Shown piece by piece: positions 52,701 to 63,339 of a stretch of DNA of 64,000 bases (positions are counted from its first letter, which is position 1; each line of letters begins with the position of its first letter). Below the pieces are notes generated by a model. That model did no database searches. It was not told the origin of the DNA and worked only from the letters and a program-made list of their open reading frames with translations. The position numbers and the translations under genes are program-made. Origin of the DNA: Stomorhina lunata (taxonomy: Eukaryota > Arthropoda > Insecta > Diptera > Rhiniidae); NCBI GenBank assembly GCA_933228675.1, contig OW121740.1, positions 126,801,630 through 126,865,629 on the forward strand, written 5' to 3'.

Positions 52701-53285
52701 TTTTCTATAGAAACAGTTTTTGAATGAAAAATATTATATAGAAACATTTTTTTAATGAAAAATTTTCTATAGAAAATTTTTTATTGAAAAATTTTCCACA
52801 GAATTTTTTTTAATGAGAAAAATATAGAAATTTTTTTTTAATAAAAAATTTTACATAGATAAATTTTCCATAGAAAAATTTTCTAATGAAAAATTTTCTA
52901 TAGAAAAATGTTTGTATAAAAATTTTTTTTTATGAAAAATTTTCTATAGAAAAAAATTTTTGTTTAGAAAATTTTTTTGTTTTCTTTTTCAATAAAAAAT
53001 TTTTTGAATTAAAATTTTGTAAAGAAAAATAGTTTAAAAAATTCAATAAAAAAATTTTTCTACAGAAAAATTCAATGACAAATTTTCTATAGAAAAAATC
53101 ATTGACAAATTTTCTTAAAAAAAAATGTAGTCAACATTTTTTTAAGAAAAAATATCAATTATTGGGAATTTTCTATTGAAAAAAAATTAAAGCAAAAATT
53201 TTCTAAAAAATTTCAACAGAAAAATATTTTTCAATTTTCTAAAAAAATTTTTTTTACTGAAAAATTTACCAAGCAAACATTTTTA
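49796..53285. repeat. palindromic AT minisatellite array 6 (largest)
   Basis: Units of 28-29 bp with palindrome TTTTCTATAGAAAA and spacer AATG. It is very regular at 50.85-51.48 and 51.71-51.95 kb and degenerate at both edges. It ends about 400 bp upstream of the first UGT exon. The shorter period and different spacer separate it from the 31-bp arrays at 23.7 and 41 kb. Confidence 0.95.
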
Positions 53286-53495
53286 AATAACGATCACCCT
53301 AACCATACACATTTCCGAATTAATTATTTGAAAATCATTTTATTATGCTAAAAATACTTCCCATACTAATCAGCTGTTTTAACTAAAATGATTTTTAAAA
53401 TTTAAATTCTTATCACAGCAAATTTAATTTTCAATGGGCGACAACAACAATAAAAAAATCAAACTGACGATGACAATTTTTTTTAATAGAAAGAC

Positions 53496-53515
53496 TATCA
53501 AGATCAATATCACTT
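53496..53515 (+). promoter_or_regulatory. conserved upstream box, UGT exon 1a
   Basis: TATCAAGATCAATATCACTT occurs identically upstream of the second UGT exon (59852-59871), and the core GATCTATATCAC occurs upstream of the third. It lies about 115 bp before the inferred start site. Its complement contains GATA motifs, which in flies bind gut and fat-body GATA factors; function is inferred. Confidence 0.55.
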
Positions 53516-53608
53516 CAAAAGTATTTTTTTTTATCAATTAAATATATACGAGAATTGTAAAATTAAAATGACATGCTCTAAAATAATAAAGTGTGGCACT
53601 AGACAAAT

Positions 53609-53642
53609 TTAGTCTAATTTAAGAATTCAAAACGAATGGTCA
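53609..53642 (+). promoter_or_regulatory. Inr + DPE core promoter, UGT exon 1a
   Basis: Inr-like TTAGTC (53609-53614, +1 at 53611) and DPE GGTCA (53638-53642) starting exactly at +28, matching RGWYV. There is no TATA box at -30. It predicts a 5' UTR of about 85 nt. The same pair at the same spacing precedes the second UGT exon. Confidence 0.55.
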
Positions 53643-53695
53643 AAACTATAAATCGTTAATTGGTTTTTATTTTTTTTAATTAATATTATAAAAAT

Positions 53696-54372
53696 ATGAA
53701 CAACAGATACTTATATCTTACAGTGATCGCTTCAATAATTTGCTCATTAACGCCGCATAATGAAGCTGCCAATATCTTGGCATTTTTACCCACCTGCTCT
53801 CCCTCACACTTGATTATCGAAATGGCGGCAATTAAGGCAATGGCCGAACGTCAGCACAATGTTACCGTTGTATCGGTTTTACCATTAAAATCGGATTGGA
53901 TGCACTCCAGCATGACTCACATACAATTGGACAAGGGAACGGTTGACATGGATATTGCCATAAAGATAACTCAAGTTAAGGGTCTTGAAAAGTTTACTAA
54001 ATCATTTGAAATGATGAAAATGATACCAATGCAAATGGCGGAAATATTTAATGATCCGAAATTTCATGAACTACTAAAAAATCCGGGAAACAAATTCGAT
54101 TTAATGTTATTCGGTTATTTGTTTGGTGATTACTTTTTCGGTATTGCCGAACATTTCGATTGTCCTGTAGCTTTGTTGTGGCCAAATATAGCAATTGCTC
54201 CGATATCTGATATTATTGGTAATCCGTTGGGCATAACGTATTCGATAGTGAGTATGCAACATATGGCGGAACCTGATATGAGTTTTATGTTTCGTTTAAA
54301 AAATTTTCTGTTTGCGTCTGCCGAAACGTTGATGTGGAAATTTCAAGAGGGAATTGCAAGAGAAATTTATGA
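53696..54372 (+). CDS. UDP-glycosyltransferase, first exon (copy a)
   Basis: This is the N-terminal part of a membrane-bound UDP-glycosyltransferase, an ER enzyme that transfers a sugar from UDP-sugar to small lipophilic acceptors. The start is chosen because it gives a signal peptide (about residues 1-24, cleaved near NEA/ANIL). Residues 26-40 (NILAFLPTCSPSHLI) hold the catalytic His38. NVT at 55 is a glycosylation sequon. FDLMLFGYLFGD (134-145) and GNPLGITYSIV (175-185) are conserved with the other two copies. The frame meets a stop right after a GA/GTAAGT donor, so the exon ends at 54372 in phase 2 after 225 full codons. Known UGTs are about 520 residues; the UDP-binding half and C-terminal anchor are missing and no exon for them is visible before the next copy. 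Confidence 0.85.
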
Positions 54373-54379
54373 GTAAGTT

Positions 54380-54700
54380 GAGTTTTTTGGGTGAATTAGG
54401 TTCTGAATATATTTTTTTAAAATATACATATAGATTTAATGGACTGCAAAACATTTAGGGTTTTCATAAGGAGTTATAAGTGATAATATTCTAACAAAAA
54501 TGGTTTTAAATTGAATTCATGCTCAAAAGTGTAAACATTATAACAATAGAACTAGATAGGAAACCTCGTGAATACCCTTATTCATTCAGTGTCGCTAACC
54601 ATTATTGCCTTCTTAAGCAATATCTTCAATTTATTAGAATGTTTAAGAACCGATAAGATAATTAAACACACATTTTTAAAATCATTTAAAAATTTGTCTA
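54380..54700. other. UGT intron start, nothing else seen
   Basis: AT-rich sequence following the GTAAGT donor at 54373. No second exon was recognised. Confidence 0.5.
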
Positions 54701-54714
54701 TCATAGGGGGAGAG

Positions 54715-55110
54715 GGTATAATAAGTTTGTAATGATGTATACAACGCTTAAAAATATTGGTCTGAGACCCTACTTTAATTATATAAATAGACTTAGAATT
54801 AGAATAACCTAAACCGAATTTACGATATCAGCCCGTCCTTATAGACGGCTACCAGGATGTAATCATAGTACATATCGCGGTTTTAAATATAAGTTCAACA
54901 GAAACATTTTTTTGGCAGTGAAGCCATTGCTATTGAAATATTGAAATTAGTCAAAATCTGATCATTATTTCCCCTACCTTCCATAGATCTCACTTTCCGG
55001 AATTTAGATTTTGCAAAAAATTTCAGTATATTTTTATGAAATTTAGAAAAAAATGCTTATATATACTAAAATCACTGTATAAAGTTTTGTTGAAAAGGTT
55101 ACAAAACGAG
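54715..55110 (-). mobile_element. diverged GTCY-repeat fragment, copy 5
   Basis: ATAAGTTTGTAATGATGTAT, a degraded TAGACTTAGAAT region and a residual CCCGTCC correspond to the far end of the minus-strand copies at 20.5 and 29.3 kb. It is heavily diverged. Confidence 0.5.
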
Positions 55111-55284
55111 TCTTTTCGACTAGTTCGGAAGACCAAACAATGATTTATCGTCTGCGCGATTAAGTAAATAGTCGAAAGAGATTAGCGACAGTCTGCAATC
55201 AGATTTTGCACAGTTAGTTGATATAAGGGTTACTCCTAAGGTTAACCCTTAGAAATAATAATATAAATAAAATTTAACGCTCAT

Positions 55285-55365
55285 AGATAGCAGGTGTTGT
55301 GGCTTAGTGGGTTAGCACGCCGACTACTAAGCATGACATATCACTTTCAGCCTAAATTTCTGCAA
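55285..55365 (+). mobile_element. possible tRNA-derived repeat head
   Basis: GTTGTGGCTTAGTGGGTTAG fits a pol III A box (TGGCTTAGTGG) exactly. The B-box position is degenerate (CACTTTCAGCC), and the acceptor stem does not pair convincingly. It is probably a decayed SINE of a different family rather than a tRNA gene. Confidence 0.35.
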
Positions 55366-56289
55366 TTATTAATTTTTATTTAAATTATTAATAACCATAG
55401 CATCCTCCATCAGCTGGAAGGTCTACAGCAATAAGACGCTGTCGGTGTAAAATAAGTAAAATTCTTCACTGTTCTAAAAATAGACTGGATGTTACTAAAT
55501 ATTACTTTAAAAAAAACAACTAAAAAATTTAATCGAAGTTGAGTCAAAAATGGCTCGAAAGGTACTCCAAATGATTCAAAAGTTATTGAAAAATGATTCT
55601 TTTTTATTTTCGAGAATAAAAATAGGTCATTCGGGCGCCAAATAGGGATTATACGGCGGATGACTCATTTCAGCGCTTAAAAATAGTTTTTCTTATTTTA
55701 GCCGATGTGTGCATGCTCGCATTGTAGTGGTGAAGGCTGAGCAGTCTTTGACGCTGAATATTCCTTATTTCTCCGAAGACTTCTAATTAACAAATAGTTT
55801 TGTACCATTTAAAATTGACCGTTCTACCTTTCTCCGATCATAATATGATCGAGCCATAACCGCCAAAACGGCTTAAGCGACATGATGGAATATTTTTATT
55901 ATATTATTAAAATTTATTATTCATGATCATCTGCATCATCTCACAAAATATCAAGGCAGTCGAATTTAGCGTTATAATTTTACAGCAAAAACAGTAAAGA
56001 CTTAAGTACAATTCACTGTCCAAAGATATTTTAAAAAATTCTTCTCCTGTAAATTTTATTTTTTGACGCTTGAGTCTTTTTGGTGGTTAGGGCTCGATAT
56101 GCTTCGAAGTTTTTCGACTTTTGTTGATTGTTACACTTCTTGGATGACCCATACAGTCGACTGATATTAACTTTAGAGCTCATATGAATAGAAGGATGAT
56201 TGCGTGGTACCCAAAGCGGACGTATTTTTTACCTAATATTGATTTAATATTCCCCCAATCTCCCGATAAGTGCACTTAAGAGGGTTTAA

Positions 56290-57440
56290 AAGAAACTTAA
56301 CATAAACATGTTTTCAGGGTCAGATGGTATTCCAGCACTAGCTTTCGATGTTAGCTCCCCCAGTACATTTTCCATGTGTTCGAAGGATGGCAATGTAATG
56401 CCAGTTCCCGAAAAGGGTGAGACTAACAACCCTGAAAATTACAACCCAATAGCACTTTCCAAAGTATTGTAAATTAACATTTGGTTAAATATTTAGAATC
56501 TTATAACTTACTAAGCGATCACCAGTGTTAACTTCGCAGAGGACGCTCTACGAGAGACTTATTAGCATTTCTATCGGAAAAATGGTGCCGTTCTATTCGC
56601 CATTTCGCCAAAATGTTATGTAAAGTTATGGCTCTAGATTTTTTTCAAAGCATTTGATAGCATGGTGTTTGTTTTGTCGGTAATAACTTCTCTCGATTTA
56701 TATCGAGCTTCCTCAGCGATCGCACTATTAGAGTTGTGGTAGAAACGATCTTATCAAGTGAGTTCAAGATCAATTCAGAAGTCCCGCAAGACTCTGCAAA
56801 CTCTCTATCCTATCTATTCTTTTGCAGATGACAGTAACTAGCTGTTGGTATTCATTTGATCATACACCGGATCGTCTATAGGTTGCGATCTCGAAACAAT
56901 CTCCGAATGGGGTCGTGGGATGGCAGATCATTTTACTTCTGCTACAATGGGTGGTGTAATTATTCAGAAATCAGACGCTCTGGATGTTCCAGTCATGAGA
57001 TTTCAATGTGATGTCCTTTGGACTTAACACATCTTTTAAGCGTCGAAAGAAGGATTTAAGTGAATCGGTTTTTTGAGAGAAATATGGGCCGTTACTTCAA
57101 AATCTATTTTAGAGCTCTTCGAGCGCTTGCAGGAGAAGGCAAAAGTACTCATCCGTGGCAGTAGGGTATCCAACTCAATTAACTCACTGGAGCACCGCCG
57201 CAATATGGGTTGCATAACATGTTCTATTGGCACAACGATTTTGTAGAAACCGTTCCATAAACCCGAAGATTCTTGCGCAACACACGTCAATCCGTTAGAT
57301 CACATTCAATTCTGATCGTCCAGTAGACACTGTAAAGAATTTTCGGTCTTTAGAAGTAGGTGGATGCGTAGGTGGAACACACTCCTCGAAGAAGTAAGCA
57401 CATCACTGGCCTCTACCGTTAAATCATCCGACTCTTAAGT
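56290..57440 (+). pseudogene. decayed CR1/Jockey-type retrotransposon RT
   Basis: In shifting frames it gives SDGIPALAFDV (56320-56350), PENYNPIALSKVL (56430-56470; RT 'NYRPIAL' block), ALDFFKAFDS-like sequence (56630-56660), SFADDSN (56815-56840; a diverged active-site block with ADD retained), LETISEWGR (56890-56920) and a C-terminal region LELFERLQEKAKVLI with SINSLEHRRNMGC (57105-57215). It ends with a segment resembling the 'F..R..R.WN.L..EV' tail (57350-57400). Stops throughout. It lies between UGT exons a and b. Confidence 0.65.
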
Positions 57441-57616
57441 CTGCTATTATCTACGTTAGTCATTTCAACCAGGTCTCTAAAGAAATAAGAGCCCACAATT
57501 ACTCCTCTTCCGAACGAGAGAGCAGTTCAGTAATACTGTGAGGTACTGTATTACAGTACCCCCAATAAATAGGTTCTATTGGTGGAATGTTGTACATCGT
57601 ATTAAATAGAAAATAC

Positions 57617-57860
57617 GATGCATACCAGAGGTCCCAAGTTCAATCCCCGGCCAGACTAACTTGAAAAAAGAGAAAAAATAAAAGAAAAGCGGCGGTTCAC
57701 CTCATAACTCAGCTAGCCACTGGTTATTGAATATTAGGCTATGTATAACTTCTCTAACTAATGCATTTGCCGTTCTGCGCCGGAGTTAAAAAGTAGGTCC
57801 CTTTCAATGAGTCTAAAAATAGAATCGGATGCAGCTCATTGTCTGAGAGAAGTTCCAATT
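57617..57860 (+). mobile_element. tRNA-derived SINE, copy 5 (5'-truncated)
   Basis: It starts at the anticodon-arm region (GCATACCAGAGGTCCC) and keeps the B box AGTTCAATCCCC and the full body. It ends TTCCAATTGGAATGTTG followed by (TA)n. The A box is missing, as expected for 5' truncation during reverse transcription. Confidence 0.8.
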
Positions 57861-58059
57861 GGAATGTTGTATATATATATATTTATTTTTATTACAAAAT
57901 ATAAGTTTTGGTCTATTTTCTCTTATACTAAAATATTTAATTTCTTTTATTACCAAAAGCTGAAATATTTACATTACATAGGGGTGCGGTTATAGTTGTG
58001 ACGGGCAGTGTATAGCGAAACGTCTCTTTGTAAGAAGGTCGCACTCAAACTTCCTAATA

Positions 58060-59307
58060 TCGGGTGTTTTTTATTGAGGTATAGAACTTTAAGTTGGCAT
58101 CACTTTTTTAACTGGCGGCCATTTTGTCAGCTGTCAAGTGATTAATATTTAGTTTGGTTTGCCATTTCATCATGAACAGGTTGACAAAAGAACAACGCTT
58201 GCAAATCGTGCAAATTTATTTCGAAAATAATGGTTCAGTTCGCGAAGTTTACCGCAAGCTCCGTCCATTTTATCCATCAGAGCAATTAATTCGATTAACC
58301 ATGGATCGTTTTCGCACTACGTTTACTCTACCGAAGAAACAATTGCCGCTGTAGAGCAAAGTGTTGAAGAGGACCCGAATGAATCGATTCGCCACCGTGC
58401 ACAGCAATTGGAGCTTTGTCCATCAACTTTATGGAAGATTTTGCGCAAAGATCTTGGCTTGCGACCTTACAAGATCCAGCTTGTGCAAGAATTAAAGCCG
58501 CGAGACCATGCAATGCGTCGTGATTTTGGTGTATGGGCCGAAAATGAGATTGATCTCGATGCTGATTTTCATCGCAAAATTTTGTTCAGTGATGAGGCTC
58601 ATTTTTGGTTGAATGGCTACGTCAACAAGCAAAATTGGCGCATTTGGAATGAAGAGAATCCACATGAGACCCTTGAGACGCCATTACATCCACAAAAACT
58701 GACTGTTTGGTGTGCTCTATGGGCTGGTGGAGTCATTGGGCCATACTTCTTTCGAAATAATGCTGGAGAGTCAGTTACCATAAATGGAGACCGGTATAGA
58801 GCCATGATAACCGACTATTTTGTTCCCCAATTGGATGGCATGAATGTGGATGAGTTGTGGTTCCAACAAGACGGCGCTACATGCCACACAGCGCACGTCA
58901 TAATTGATTTATTGAAGGAAACATTCGATGAGCGCATAATTTCGCGGAATGGACCTGTCAATTGGCCACCAAGATCGTGCGATTTGACACCACTGGATTT
59001 TTTTCTTTGGGGATATGTGAAGTCGCTCGTCTACGCCAACAAACCAGAAACGTTAGGGGACTTGGAAGCCAACATTCGTGGCGTTATTGCCAACATACGG
59101 CCCCATATGCTCGAAAAAGTAGTTGAAAATTGGACCTGTAGAATTGGCTTTATTCGAGCCAGCCGCGGCGGCCACATGCCCGAAATCATATTTAAACATT
59201 AATGGCATAAAATTATCCTTCCAATAAAGCCAAATTGATGGACATTAAAACGATTTTCTTGTGTTTTATTTCAATTCGAAGTTCTATACCTCTAAAAAAA
59301 CACCCAT
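58060..59307 (+). mobile_element. mariner-type element, DD41D (rosa-like)
   Basis: The element is 1.25 kb with inverted ends GGGTGTTTTTTATTGAGGTA and, on the other side in complement, GGGTGTTTTTTTAGAGGTATA. TA lies outside both ends (58058-58059 and 59308-59309). A single transposase gene fills it. It is inserted between UGT exons a and b. Confidence 0.85.
58172..59202 (+). pseudogene. DD41D mariner transposase, disrupted linker
   Basis: The N-terminal part, from MNRLTKEQRLQ at 58172, has the first helix-turn-helix (MNRLTKEQRLQIVQIYFENN). It reads to about 58320 (RFRTTFTL). The frame then shifts, and the gene continues from about 58322 as YSTEETIAAVEQSV through the catalytic core to a stop at 59202. 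Catalytic residues are Asp in FSDEAHFWLNG (58591), Asp in QQDGATCHTA (58867) and Asp in LTPLDFFLWG (58993). Exactly 41 residues separate the last two, hence DD41D, known from the rosa group of fly mariners. The usual inter-HTH linker is shortened at the frame break, so a small deletion probably killed the gene. The rest is intact and ends EIIFKH. Confidence 0.85.
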
Positions 59308-59579
59308 TATTATTGCCTCTCAAATGGAGTTATGCTATTAAATTTACTATATATATATATAAAAGCTGACATAGTATTATAGTTTATGGCGAGTGAACCT
59401 TTAATGAATCCGTAAGTCCTAAGTAAGTGTAAAGCTGTCCTAGTGCATTTTCGCGTGAAGTAAGTATGATGGCGGTTCGACTGCCGCTTCTGGGGGTTTT
59501 TTCGTATCTCGATTCTAAAATAAAGTTGTTTAAATTTGTATGCTTAAAGCATCAATATTTTATCTAGATACCTATCAAT

Positions 59580-59695
59580 AACTTCCGCCAATATTTTAAA
59601 GGAAATAAGTCAAGGTCCAAAATCTTTCAGTACCGTATGAGAAGGCTTACCAGCTTTAGGAATAAAGACGACCATGGTTACCATCCACATAGTAG
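59580..59695 (-). pseudogene. RT scrap of a non-LTR retrotransposon
   Basis: The minus strand reads VVFIPKAGKPSHTVLKDF, the block just before RT motif 1 in R1/Jockey-type elements. Only about 115 bp remain. Confidence 0.6.
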
Positions 59696-59851
59696 AGCAA
59701 GACACTGCCATATATGTAATAAATTAATTATCACTCAACCATATTGTTAAACATTTAACAAATTTAATGATTAAAAATACCGACAAACCACTGTTCAGAT
59801 ATCTCGCATTATCAACACTTAGGCCAAAATGCCCTTGATTTAGCCCGAGTT

Positions 59852-59871
59852 TATCAAGATCAATATCACTT
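59852..59871 (+). promoter_or_regulatory. conserved upstream box, UGT exon 1b
   Basis: The same 20 bases as at 53496-53515, about 110 bp before the inferred start site of the second UGT exon. A TTATCA (GATA on the other strand) lies just downstream. Confidence 0.55.
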
Positions 59872-59955
59872 TGGTTATCAAACATATGCCTATTTGTATG
59901 TATGTACTCAAATACTCGAAATATTGGAAAAATATAGAGCAAGACTGTAGCAATG

Positions 59956-59993
59956 TCAGTTAGTTTTAATTAAATACTCGGAGCAGATGGTCA
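59956..59993 (+). promoter_or_regulatory. Inr + DPE core promoter, UGT exon 1b
   Basis: TTAGTT (59960-59965, +1 at 59962) with GGTCA (59989-59993) at +28, the same arrangement as for exon a. An overlapping canonical TCAGTT (59956-59961, +1 at 59958) also has a fitting AGATG at its own +28 (59985). It predicts a 5' UTR of about 70 nt. Confidence 0.6.
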
Positions 59994-60029
59994 ATAAAAA
60001 GTTTAAATATTTAAACATTTGAAATAAAA

Positions 60030-60706
60030 ATGATCAACAAATGGAACTATATAATCGTAATCATATTAATTATAATTATTTTACCTCAAAATAACAAGGC
60101 GGCAAATATTTTGGCATTTTTACCCTCATGCTCACCATCACACCTAATCATACAGATGTCTGTGATTAGGGCCATGGCCGAACGTCAACACAATATCACC
60201 CTCGTCTCGGTATTACCACTAAAATCCGAATGGTTACATCCCGCCATAAATCACATTGAACTGGATAGAGGTCAGCTTAATATGGATGCTGCCATCAAGA
60301 TAATGAAACTGAGAGGTTTTGAAAAGATACGTAAATCTATTACTATGATGAAAGATTTGCCCGCAAAGACAGCTTTAATATTTGATGATCCAAAATTTCA
60401 AGATTTGCTAAAGAATCCGGGAAATACATATGAATTAATGTTAATCGGACATTTGTTTGGTGATTATATCTTTGGTGTAGCCGAGCACTTTAATTGTCCT
60501 GTGGCTTTGATCTGGCCAAATATAGCGGCTACACCCATATCAAATATTATTGGTAATCCCTTGGGCATTTCGTATTCAATAGTTACCCTATTAAATGCTA
60601 TTTCTGATGATATGGGTTTTAAGTTTCGCTTGAAGAATTTGGCAGCTGTTGCTGGTGAAACTTTAATGTGGCGGGTGCAAGATGGAGAAAATCGAAAAAT
60701 TTATGA
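60030..60706 (+). CDS. UDP-glycosyltransferase, first exon (copy b)
   Basis: This is the second N-terminal UGT exon, the same length as copy a and alignable without gaps; about two-thirds of residues match by eye. The signal peptide is very hydrophobic (IIVIILIIIIL), with cleavage expected near NKA/ANIL. Catalytic His38 lies in LPSCSPSHLI. The sequon NIT is at 55, YELMLIGHLFGD at 134-145 and GNPLGISYSIV at 175-185. The exon ends ...KIYE with a GA/GTAAGT donor at 60707, the same phase as copy a. It has its own Inr/DPE promoter. Preserved length and frame show that it is under selection. The C-terminal domain is not found between here and copy c. Confidence 0.85.
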
Positions 60707-61050
60707 GTAAGTTAAGAAAATTTCTTAGTTGTCATATTGGTACAAAATTTATGACCTATTGTATCCGATATAATATTTAACAAGTAAGAGTGTTATATTA
60801 TATATACCCACCATCAAGTAGGGTTAAATTTAGAAACATATATCATATATCTACGAAGGTGCAGCAAATTTAAAATGTGGACCAAATTCGAAAAAAGTTG
60901 TTACTCTAGTTGGTATTGTTGGTAAAATATTTGGACTAAATTCGGTTGCAGTAGCTTTATAGTTTAACATTTAAAAGTATATGCGTAAGTGCTTTCCCTA
61001 GTATTTACTTTGAACAAAATTCGTTACCGTAACCGGATATAGTTTTACAT

Positions 61051-61781
61051 GGTGGGGTGTCGCAAGGCCATAGGACATAAAGCCATATGGTGTTAAGTCC
61101 CAACCCATTGGGACATAAGGCCATATGGCATTAAGTCTCATTATAGTGGGACTTAAATTTTTTTTCGAAAATGAGACATAAAGCCACATAAAGTTAAGTA
61201 TTAAAATCTGGCTTCCCATACTAAAGTTTTTTTGCTTTGCGGCCTGTGGCCGCGCTTTTGGGTTTTTTCCTCCAGTGGGACGCGGCAGGTGGCTTCGCTG
61301 AATAAAGTTTTCCTGCGTGGCGACCTGCGGCCGCGCTTTTGGGTTTTTTCCTCCAGTGGGACGCGGCAGGTGGCTTCGATGAATAAAGTTTTCCTGCGTG
61401 GCGGCCTGCGGCCGCGCTTAGGAGTTTTTTCCTCCAGTAGGACGCGGCAGGTGGCTTCGCTGAATAAAGTTTTCCTACGTGCATCAGAAGAATAAAAAAA
61501 TGTTTTCCAATAATAGCTAAGGATTTTTTCTTTCACAAAATGTTTGAAGATGTAATTCCTGAAGCCTAGAAATTTTGGATTTTTTTAAATCATCTAATGG
61601 GACATATAGCCATAATGGCTTTATATCCCATTTCACTAAAATTGATATGAGTCTTAAGGCCATATCATAATTATGGCTTTATGTCCGTTTGGATTAAGAC
61701 ATAAAGCCATTATGGCTTAATGTCTTATGGCCTTGCGACACCCATATGGCTTTATGTCCTATGGCCTTGCGACACCCCACC
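61051..61781. mobile_element. fold-back element with GC-rich internal repeats
   Basis: Perfect 40-bp inverted ends (61051-61090 and 61742-61781), beginning GGTGGGGTGTCGCAAGGCCA. Inside, multiple inverted and direct copies of GACATAAAGCCATA(T/A)GG-like modules flank the GC-rich 81-bp tandem repeat. No transposase is encoded. No target duplication is clear. A second internal copy of the terminal motif (GGCCTTGCGACACCC near 61728) suggests that ends have been duplicated. The superfamily is unknown. Confidence 0.75.
61239..61480. repeat. 81-bp GC-rich tandem repeat (~3 units)
   Basis: Three units at an exact 81-bp spacing (starts 61239, 61320 and 61401), with landmarks CTGCGGCCGCGC and GACGCGGCAGGTGGCTTCG. 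Since 81 is 27 codons, frames stay open on both strands, giving long false open frames. Composition is strikingly GC-rich against the surrounding DNA. Confidence 0.9.
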
Positions 61782-62449
61782 TAGAATTATATATGTATAT
61801 ATAGACCGATTGTAACATAATTTTATACACTGGCTGGTACTTATATGGAGCTTATTCTTGCAAAATTTAGTGGCACACTGGTTGGCATTGACATAAGACT
61901 TTCTTGTGCTAAATTTAGTGGCCAAAGCTATTACAGTTTATCATTTATTGGCATTTAAGTGTATTTTAGGTGGAATTTAGGCTGTTTTCGTAAGTTTTTT
62001 TGTATGGGATCTATATTTAAATGTGAACCGATTTCTATGAAATTTTACATGCTGCCCAGTACTTATGTAAAACTTATATATACCAAATTTTATCATTGTA
62101 ACTGTTGAAGTTTGTCATTTATTAGCAAATAAGCGATTAGCCTAGACGAGGTTATACGGGAGCTATGGTCAAATGATAACCGATTTTGCCCGATTTCAAT
62201 ACCATAATTTTCCAAGAAATAAAGAATATTTATGCCAAATTTCAATGACCTATATCTTTTCGTTAAGGTTTTATCGTGCCGACAACAGACAGACGGACAG
62301 ACAGATGGACATCGCTCAATCGTCTTAGAATTTCATAAGGATTCAGAATATACTTCAATTTTGGTTTTTGAGCTAATATTAGAGAAATTACAAACGGAAT
62401 GACAATCTCAATATACCCCCCATTCCTTTTGATGGTGGGTATAACAAGA

Positions 62450-63205
62450 ATGTCTATGTTTGGACAATTTTTGCATATGTTTATAGTTTTTGTCCTGAGG
62501 CATGTGTTTTTAATAAAATAATTGTACCTGTTATTAATACCTATTATATATGTTTTATACATACATATGGAAATATGCCATTTTTTATAAAATCCAATTT
62601 TCTGTATTTGTTTATAAATTCAAGCTATGTTTTGTTTTTGAAATCTAAAGAGATTATATGGGACTTTATAACTGCATTTTAGAAAGTTGCAAAATCGGCT
62701 TCGCTTTTTTGAAGTATGTTCGAAAACTCAAAAATTATTATAAAAATTTGACAAATTTCCGTCAATGCTGTACGTACAGGGAATGTTGTACTGACTTAAA
62801 ATTAGTTCTCAAATCATTCTAGAATCCCATTCTCTGTGGATGTATAAAAAAAACATTAACATTTAATAATAAACTTCTTAAGAAAAGGAAAAAATTGAAT
62901 TGAATTCTGCTTACTCAAATTAGCTTTACCAGCAAGGTGACCAGCTTGTTTAAATTTGCTACTAACACAGTGTTATTAATGATATTAAACTCACTCTTTT
63001 GGGGGATAAATAAAACATTTGAAATTTACAGGCATGATAAGGCTCTAATAGACGGGCTAGCGTCTAAGAGAACTGTTTCAAGACCAGTGCTGCAATAAAA
63101 TCCGACCCTGAAGATTGGATTATATTAAGATTTATTTTGTTTTCACACTTGATACAATAAATATTTAGTAGTTATTATGAAAAATAAATAGTAATAATTA
63201 AAAAA
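62450..63205. other. UGT intergenic/intron DNA, nothing recognised
   Basis: AT-rich DNA between copies b and c. No UGT second exon, no repeat boundary. Confidence 0.5.
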
Positions 63206-63211
63206 CGTGTG

Positions 63212-63223
63212 ATCTATATCACC
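63212..63223 (+). promoter_or_regulatory. conserved upstream box core, UGT exon 1c
   Basis: GATCTATATCAC differs by one base from GATCAATATCAC in the boxes of exons a and b. It lies about 130 bp before the inferred start. TTAGATAA (GATA) is found further down, near 63278. Confidence 0.45.
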
Positions 63224-63339
63224 TAGAACCTCATTTACATAATCTTATTTATATAACAAAAAGATATGTATCTGCTTAGATAAAAAAAATTTCGTAATTA
63301 TTTACAATATTTAAATAAGTGAGATTTTAGAGACTAAAA

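Larger units (their letters stand above)
60779..62447 (+). mobile_element. GTCY-containing interspersed repeat, copy 6, with nested element
   Basis: It starts AACAAGTAAGAGTG and ends GGTGGGTATAACAAG. A GACGGACAGACAGATGG microsatellite lies near 62290-62310. It is more diverged than the other copies and is interrupted by the fold-back element at 61051-61781. Confidence 0.55.

Noticed and set aside
53647..53653. TATAAAT as the TATA box of UGT exon a
   Set aside because: It lies only about 49 bp before the ATG and has no counterpart upstream of exons b and c, whereas the Inr/DPE block is conserved.
57036..57290. 84-codon minus-strand frame
   Set aside because: Antisense to the decayed RT C-terminal region on the plus strand.
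61201..61536. Long open frames on both strands through the 81-bp repeats
   Set aside because: The period is a multiple of three, so all frames without a stop in one unit stay open; no family resemblance and embedded in a fold-back element.
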